Assembly: GCF_963576545.1 (NCBI RefSeq)
Contig: NC_083654.1
Location: 17,132,199-17,196,198 of the forward strand
DNA length: 64,000 nucleotides
Direction of reading: 5' to 3'
DNA from: Limanda limanda
Taxonomy: Eukaryota; Chordata; Actinopteri; Pleuronectiformes; Pleuronectidae
Position numbers and translations under genes: made by a program. The first letter of the stretch is position 1. Every line of letters starts with the position of its first letter. The notes beneath the pieces are model-generated. The model saw nothing but the letters and a program-made list of their open reading frames with translations, was not told the origin of the DNA and searched no databases. Of the stretch, positions 58,271-64,000 are shown piece by piece.

Positions 58271-61200
58271 CTGGTCGGAGACAGAAGAGGAAATATATAT
58301 ATATCGAGAAAATATCTCAACAAAATATTCTGGAACCAAAACAGCTTTGATACAGAATCCAGGCGAAATCACTGCACATGAATCACTGGGTTTCAAACTG
58401 AACCCTTTTCCTTCAACCTTATGATTCGTATGAACGATTATTACTGGTTTCAAAAAACACGAAGCAACTTTTTAACATTAAAACAGAAGCTTCACTGTGA
58501 GTTAGATGCTTCACAGGGATCATGAGTAATATCCTCTGTTCAGTTGTGTGGGACGACGCAGTGTTTTCTCTAAATGAAATGTTCTTTGACCAATAACATC
58601 ACAATGTTCTAGTTTTAATTAAAAAAAAAGGAATAATTCTGTTAAAGCTGGGAGACAGAATGAACCACCCACACGCTGTGAGGAGACATGAATCACAGAA
58701 ATGTCCCCGGTACCTTTTTGGACGTGTACTTCTGTTTGGGCACGACGCTGCGGAGCTTGTGGTCCAGCGGCTCTCGGTTGTCCAGGTTCTTCACCTTGTA
58801 GATTCTGACCAGCCAGTGCTCCGAGGTGAACGCCTCCTCCAGGTGCTTGAAGCTGATGTCCTTGTTGCCGATCTCGGCGTTACGCGTCCGGTCGAAGCCG
58901 GGTGGCGTCCGGAAGTCCAGCTGGGAAACGGAGAAGGTTGAAATATGAAGTTAGACTTAGATCTTTTTAAAAAGAAACATTAAAAAGACATGAATGCGAG
59001 TTGATACCTGAGTCACGATCACGCTGACTTGAGGTCATGATTAATTAAATGACTCTTACTTGAAACCGGACGAGCAGCGGAACGGATTTATGGATTTACC
59101 AATTAAAAAGAATTCATTCCTTTTGAACTGCAATGATAAGTCAAAGGAATGCCCGAGTCTGACAAAAGAAAATTACTCTTCATCATAAACTAATCTTGCT
59201 TGTGTCATTTACAGCAAATTGAAAACAAAATGATCTTTTTTCAGTCGCGTAGAACAGGAGATGAAAATATCTTTTGAGCTTCAGATCAATGTAGAGATAA
59301 ATTGAAACAGCAGGCGAGAAAATAATCCAAGTCTTAAAAATCTAAGACTTCTTAATACCTTATAAAGCTTTTCACTGAGGAATATGAAGCGTTTAAAGAC
59401 TTTAATAGCCGCAGATGCACAGTAATGGCTTTAAATTCCAGGAAATACCACTTTTTACTGAGAGTTAGACGAGAAGTTCACTGGGAGATGAAAAACCTTG
59501 CTTTAAAAAAAAAAAAAAACAGGTTTAAAAGAGAAATAAACAGTTTTATAGAACATTTACGCAACACTTGGTATGATCCACTTTCTCCCACTCGTTCCTA
59601 ATATTCTGCTCGTTCCTCCTCCCGTCTCCTCCTCTAATCTCACCCTCTTCCCCCTGGTTCTATCTACAGTATTTCCTGTGCGTGTTCAAGCTGCTTCAGA
59701 GGACACAGACTATGAAATGTTAGTTTATTATTAGCCACCGAGGTTTATTCTCTTGACACAGATATTAATGGTTTTCACACTCTCTATTTAAATGCATAGA
59801 GAAAGAGATAGATGGGCCGGGTTTCTGGGAGCGAGCGAGCATCGATTCTATTCATTATAAACTCTCTACTCTGGACTATATTATACATTTTCTCTATTAT
59901 TTGCTATTCTCCACTTGCCTCTAAACAGCTTCCTCAACCGTCCTCTACCCACCACTCTTCTTATTGTCCTCAAAGCCTTTATTTCCCCTCGTCACACCCT
60001 GTTTCCATGAAGCTAATCTACTCCCCTGATGCTAACTCTCTTTCCTTCCTCGATGGACTCACTCCTTCCTATCCTCGGTCTCTCTGCACTGAATCGTGGC
60101 TGTGAGCTGCACAGAGCGTTGCCTGTCTGTCTGCAGATGGCGGCTGCATTGATTCTCCCATCTCAGCCGAGCCGCTGGCCGGGCCACATCTATAGGGGGG
60201 GGGGGGGGAGCAAGCACCTGGCAGGAAGGATCCCTCTTATCTCTGCGCTCCTACCTGCCAGAAGTAGCCGTGGCACATTTCAAAGCTTCTGCCAATCCTT
60301 CATATTCCTCCTGCATCCCTTTCTTTCCTCCAACTCGCCACTGTCTGATCCTCAGGAAATCCCAGAGGCATCTCCTTAAATCCTGCTCTGCTCCCCTGTC
60401 AGCCACCTCGGCTTTTAAGTAGCAGGAGGTTTGACACCTCGGCTGCTCGTTCCTCTCTGATCCCAGCACAGACCTGGGACGTATTGTTTGTACCTATGAA
60501 GTGGATCAAAAGTCTCGACCCTGAAGTCAGTGGAGAGTTTCTCTGAAGCTCTGACTTTACCCCAAGGATCAAACACATGGTTTCAGTGATGAGTCTGTGT
60601 TCCTCACCTGCATCTCACCGAACCGATAGTAGGACATCTTGTACATGAGGCAGTTGAGTAGAGTTGGGGATCCGGCCTTGTCCACCCTGAACTCACCCTG
60701 TGGGGTGAAGTAGTCGCTCTCCTGAAGAAGATGAGGAGGGAGAGTGAGGTCCAGAGAATGATTTGATGATGGTATGGGTTAGGGTGGGGGGGGGGGAGTT
60801 ATTACACAAGCTGCTTTCAGACATGCACTGAAGTCTGGACATTTTCTCCACAGGGGCTGAGTGACAGATACAGAATGTCCAAGTCGGCTACCCGGGACAT
60901 TTTCTCAGATATTTCCTGTCATACCCCAAAAGGAAAATGTCTGACTGAGCCCATAAGAGAATAAAACAGTAAAATGTCTGGGAAATGTACAGTGAGTGAG
61001 TCGTGCACCCCCCCCCCCCGCCGTATGAACAATCTCCTGCTGCGTTCTTCATGTGTGAAAGAAGATGTTAGATGTTTGGACACAAGAGGTCATGTCTGAA
61101 AGCAGCTACTAAACAATGTTCACGTACACATAAATATGAAAATTGTGATTGCTTCACAACAGTATGTACAGTAGATCTCTGCCACAACTACTGACTGCGT

Positions 61201-63125
61201 TCTTCCAACAGTCCATATGTGTGTGTGTGTGTGTGTGTGTGTGTAGTTGAAGGAATAGTTGATTTGTGAACTTTTAAAAGATGCTAGTGTGTGCTTTTTA
61301 AACTTTGGATTAGAAGGACGTCGATTGCAGAGGAGGATGTTGCACAGGTAACTCCAAGTCAATGATAACATATAATGAATACACCAGAACTGGAAAAAAC
61401 ATGTGTAAACATCAGTCTGGCCCCGAAGCAACATGTGAAGCCTGAAGAATATTGATTTCACTGAGTGTTTACCACATGATTTCCTGCAGAACAGCTGCAG
61501 TGACACGCCTCTCACTTACCCTGATGTCCTTCGGGTGCTCGCCCTCCGCTATCCTCACCATCCACAGGAACTTGTTTATGTCGTCGCCGGAGTAACCGAT
61601 CACTCCTCCGAAGATGATCAGCACGTAGTCCACATCGAGCGACCTCATGATCTTATAGGCTGCGGTCTCATTGGATGACATGGCTTTCCCCACCTACACA
61701 CAAAAAAAACAAGTCATGCTTCCATAGGGGTTTCCTCCACTTCACCAAACAGTGCTTTAAATGCAGCAGAAGTATAAAAAAAAAAAAAAAACAGGAATCA
61801 TTAAACAGAGATCCATCATAGACGCTGAGGAGATGACAGATGAAAGAGAAGAGAGAATAAAGCTGGAGGGCTTTCACAGATTTAACGAAGAGACAAATCA
61901 TTCCTCCACATTTGGCAGCTGAGTGAGGAATAAAAATCAAAACTGCAGAACCTGACAGCAATTCACTGATTTCCCCCTACAGTGTAAATTCAAGAGGAAA
62001 AAGTTTAAACAAACAAGATTATCTGGCTTGTTGGCAAGAGCACTTTCATACATTGGAGTAATTACATAAAAATAAAAAATCAGTGAAGGGCCTGAATCAG
62101 GAGAGAGAAACAGGAAGCGAGCGTAGAGATGAGGGAGAGAGAGAGAGAGAGTATGATACAAACTGAACATGGCTCACCAGGGCTATATGACTGTTGTTCC
62201 ACGTGTTATTATCTACTAGCGTGGTCCGGTTGGCCATTCCCGCTATCTGGTAACCGTAGTCCCACCAGGACATGACCCGCGCGTGCTCGTCCGTGTTCTG
62301 TCTCAGCCAGTAGTACGCCTCCCTGAAGTCGTCCAGGATGTTGCGAGACCTAACAAGGCAGAAAACATGGTTGACAGGTAACAGTGTTGACAGGCATCCG
62401 CTGCGGAGGCTATGAATATTTCAGCTTTTAATAAACAAGGGCAGCAACTGTCGGAAATAGCGCATCCATGCATAGTAATATTAATAAAAAACCTCACACT
62501 TTTAAACCCTCGTGTCCTTAATGCACCTCGAGCGGCAGCAGCGAGATATGAAGCCAGACAACCAATTAACAGTAGGTATGGTAATCGCACCGCATCTGTG
62601 TGTGTGTGTGTGTCTGTGACTGTGTGTGTATAAGAAAGAGCAGCGCAACAGTGATGCTGCACCCACTGGCGCAGTTAAACTCCAACTGCCACTGTATCGC
62701 TGTGTAAAATTGAGTCTAGCATTTAGTCTTGGCTTTCAATATTTCCCCCTAATGCTTAAAGAGAATAATTACGCCTGTAAAGGAGCTGAGAGAGAATAAT
62801 AGATCAGCTTTCAGTAAATTCAACGATGGTCCGCAGACGTTCTCTTCCCTGTGACCTAGAAACACTAAGTTAAGCAATCATCTTGAAGCTTATAGGTGCA
62901 CTTACCAATATTTCCACAAAACCTCTTACTATGAAATATACATGAACTCCCTCTCTATTCTGCTGCACTGTGTTTCTGCACGAAAACACACACACACACA
63001 GACACACAAACGGGCTAATTTGCACACGAGGTGGAGCACTCCATCCGCATGCATTATGACCCATTACTCTGGGCTCTGCTCCACTCTTTGCAGTTATCTA
63101 AAAATCCATTAACACGTTACAATGC

Positions 63126-63157
<32 letters not shown>

Positions 63158-63351
63158 CTGTACCCGTCGTGGTTATAGGAGGCGAGCACCACGCTGGGGC
63201 TGGAGTAGGCGTTGCTGGTGACCCAGGTGCAGTGGACGGCGAACATCATCAGCAGCATCAGCATCAACATGGTCACGATGGATTTAATGTTTGGACCCAG
63301 ACCCTCCTCTGCTTTCTCCTGCTCTGACACATGTTTGCGCACCTTTCCGGC
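58196..63351 (-). CDS. stt3b: Oligosaccharyltransferase catalytic subunit STT3B, C-terminal part (partial, six exons)
   Basis: STT3B transfers the preassembled glycan from dolichyl diphosphate to Asn in N-X-S/T sequons in the ER; the STT3B complex acts largely post-translationally on sites skipped by STT3A. Exons on the - strand: 63351-63164, 62349-62178, 61693-61520, 60721-60608, 58920-58714, 58270-58196. All junctions are GT-AG and in phase, giving 309 residues plus TAA, about the last 37% of a roughly 820-residue protein. They cover the last membrane segment, the lumenal domain with WWDYG (62253-62267), the [15 protein letters not shown] block, and the basic tail. Choice over STT3A rests on the [13 protein letters not shown] block and the long basic C-terminus. 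The N-terminal membrane region and the SVSE loop lie beyond the window. Confidence 0.95.
58714..58920 (-). CDS. stt3b: stt3b exon: distal lumenal domain
   Basis: Acceptor CGTTTCCCAG; encodes [60 protein letters not shown] and PKQKYTSKK. It is 69 codons, in phase at both ends, with donor AAG|GTACCG. Confidence 0.96.
58921..60607 (-). other. stt3b intron
   Basis: 1.7 kb with an A-run near 59505-59519 and a G-run at 60195-60208. No exon or recognisable repeat was found. Confidence 0.7.
60608..60721 (-). CDS. stt3b: stt3b exon: [11 protein letters not shown] block
   Basis: Acceptor ATCTTCTTCAG; encodes [20 protein letters not shown] and [18 protein letters not shown], identical or nearly so to human STT3B. 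It is 38 codons with donor CAG|GTGAGG. Confidence 0.97.
60809..61107. mobile_element. hAT-like MITE in an stt3b intron
   Basis: Perfect 17-base terminal inverted repeats AGCTGCTTTCAGACATG at 60809-60825 and 61091-61107. The eight bases outside each end, ATTACACA and ACTAAACA, match at six positions, consistent with an eight-base hAT-type target duplication. I recognise the GCTTTCAGACATGCACTGAA terminus as a common fish repeat. It has no coding capacity. Confidence 0.85.
61213..61243. repeat. (GT)n microsatellite
   Basis: GT run in the stt3b intron. Confidence 0.93.
61520..61693 (-). CDS. stt3b: stt3b exon: DK-type motif block
   Basis: Acceptor TGTGTGTAG; encodes [40 protein letters not shown] and [18 protein letters not shown]. 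The DDINKFLWM segment is the eukaryotic equivalent of the DK motif that helps position the acceptor Thr/Ser. It is 58 codons with donor AGG|GTAAGT. Confidence 0.97.
61694..62177 (-). other. stt3b intron
   Basis: 484 bases; contains an A-run (61768-61792) and a GA run near 62136-62152. Nothing else is seen. Confidence 0.75.
62178..62349 (-). CDS. stt3b: stt3b exon: WWDYG catalytic-domain exon
   Basis: Begins with one base completing a Gly codon (acceptor CCTTGTTAG), then [40 protein letters not shown] and [22 protein letters not shown], the acceptor-sequon-binding signature of all STT3/PglB enzymes, is intact at 62253-62267. Sequons NRT, NNT and NNS follow, as in mammals. The exon ends on a codon boundary with donor CTG|GTGAGC. 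Confidence 0.98.
62350..63163 (-). other. stt3b intron
   Basis: 814 bases; GT-rich runs on the + strand at 62597-62614 and 63130-63158, the second starting only a few bases from the donor, so on the - strand an AC run follows the 5' splice site at once. No exon was seen. Confidence 0.75.
63164..63351 (-). CDS. stt3b: stt3b exon: last membrane segment
   Basis: Acceptor CCCCCTGCAG; encodes [20 protein letters not shown], then the hydrophobic segment [20 protein letters not shown], then [20 protein letters not shown] and HDG. This is the last transmembrane helix before the lumenal domain. It is 188 bases and ends with two bases of a Gly codon at GG|GTACAG. The exon before it lies outside the window. 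Confidence 0.97.
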
Positions 63352-64000
63352 CTGCAGGGGGAGACAAACACTCTTGTGAAGGAGGGAAAAGCCTGACACA
63401 TTCCAGAAATATGAATTAATGCCTGTCATAAATTATTGAATGAAGTAATTGTATCCTAGCGCATCCTCAAGCTTTGTATCTGAAGACCCATCAGTGGGGA
63501 TTAGGAAATGAACCCTGTGATTATTTAATATTTTACAGCTACTGCAGAGACAACGTTGTTGAGGAGATGATTTGCAAAATATGAACGTGATTCTTTAATT
63601 TTCTCCTCCAACTACTTTCACTGACACAACAGCATCTGAATTGTCAAAAAATGAGAGAAACAACCAAACGCTGAGATCACTTGTGTTGGACTGAATAACA
63701 AACATAACTCATTACATTAACATAGAAGTTACTGGGCTTCAAGAAACTTGATACGTTTTCAATGTGAACTTCAAAATCAAATATTTTTTCAGATGTTCCA
63801 TTTTTACAGAACATCCAGTGAGCCTCTAAAATATGTATTTTGCTTGATAAGAAAAACACTTGCGGAGATCACAGCTGACCTGCTATGTCTTGCTGTGCTT
63901 TGTATTTATTGTGTTTCTTTCATCTTGGAGAAAATAAGTTTCTTATCTGCAGAGCTGTTCTGTTTATAAGCCCAGTTTGTTTCTATCCGATTGGCACGTC
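63352..64000 (-). other. stt3b intron, continues past the window
   Basis: AT-rich DNA without coding similarity to the preceding human exon (the HYLGDD region), so that exon lies further right. Confidence 0.65.

Noticed and set aside
58660..58941. 93-codon + strand frame
   Set aside because: Shadow of the stt3b exon at 58714-58920 on the other strand.

Overview
The window is vertebrate nuclear DNA, almost certainly from a teleost fish (probably a percomorph). It has split genes with GT-AG introns, several very short introns (79-89 bases) beside long ones, dense dinucleotide and GGA microsatellites, and several short inverted-repeat transposons and dispersed repeats whose termini I recognise from teleost genomes. 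There is no bacterial-style gene organisation.

Two genes converge tail to tail. On the + strand, osbpl10 (oxysterol-binding protein-related protein 10) can be followed completely: 12 coding exons from the ATG at 3497 to the TGA at 51803, 779 codons before the stop by my count, encoding a low-complexity N-terminus, a PH domain and a C-terminal ORD lipid-transfer domain with EQVSHHPP. On the - strand, stt3b (catalytic subunit B of oligosaccharyltransferase) is present only as its last six coding exons, 63351 down to the TAA at 58196. They encode the last membrane segment, the lumenal WWDYG domain and the basic tail. The first part of stt3b lies beyond base 64000. The same tail-to-tail pair exists in mammals (human chromosome 3p), so this is conserved synteny.

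Layout: 1-2990, upstream intergenic DNA with one MITE; about 2990-3496, GC-rich promoter/5' leader with a tandem duplication and three uORFs; 3497-51803, osbpl10, mostly introns; 51804-about 52330, osbpl10 3' UTR; about 52330-55190, intergenic DNA with a small hAT-like element, an unidentified coding-like open frame (54753-55097) and a perfect CTCF core match; about 55190-58195, probable stt3b 3' UTR; 58196-63351, stt3b 3' exons; 63352-64000, an stt3b intron.

The two genes act in different pathways: lipid exchange at membrane contacts for ORP10, and protein N-glycosylation in the ER for STT3B. I see no new multi-gene system. The items most worth a second look are at exon scale: an unexplained coding-like open frame between the genes, an in-frame 156-base extension of exon 5, an in-frame cassette exon/ratchet site in intron 3, a perfect 26-base-arm hairpin in intron 1, duplicated minimal uORFs in the 5' leader, and a 5'-truncated L1-like insertion whose edge lies 30 bases before the last exon. 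Intron boundaries were set by eye from reading frame, GT/AG and similarity to remembered mammalian ORP10/STT3B proteins; no alignment was run.
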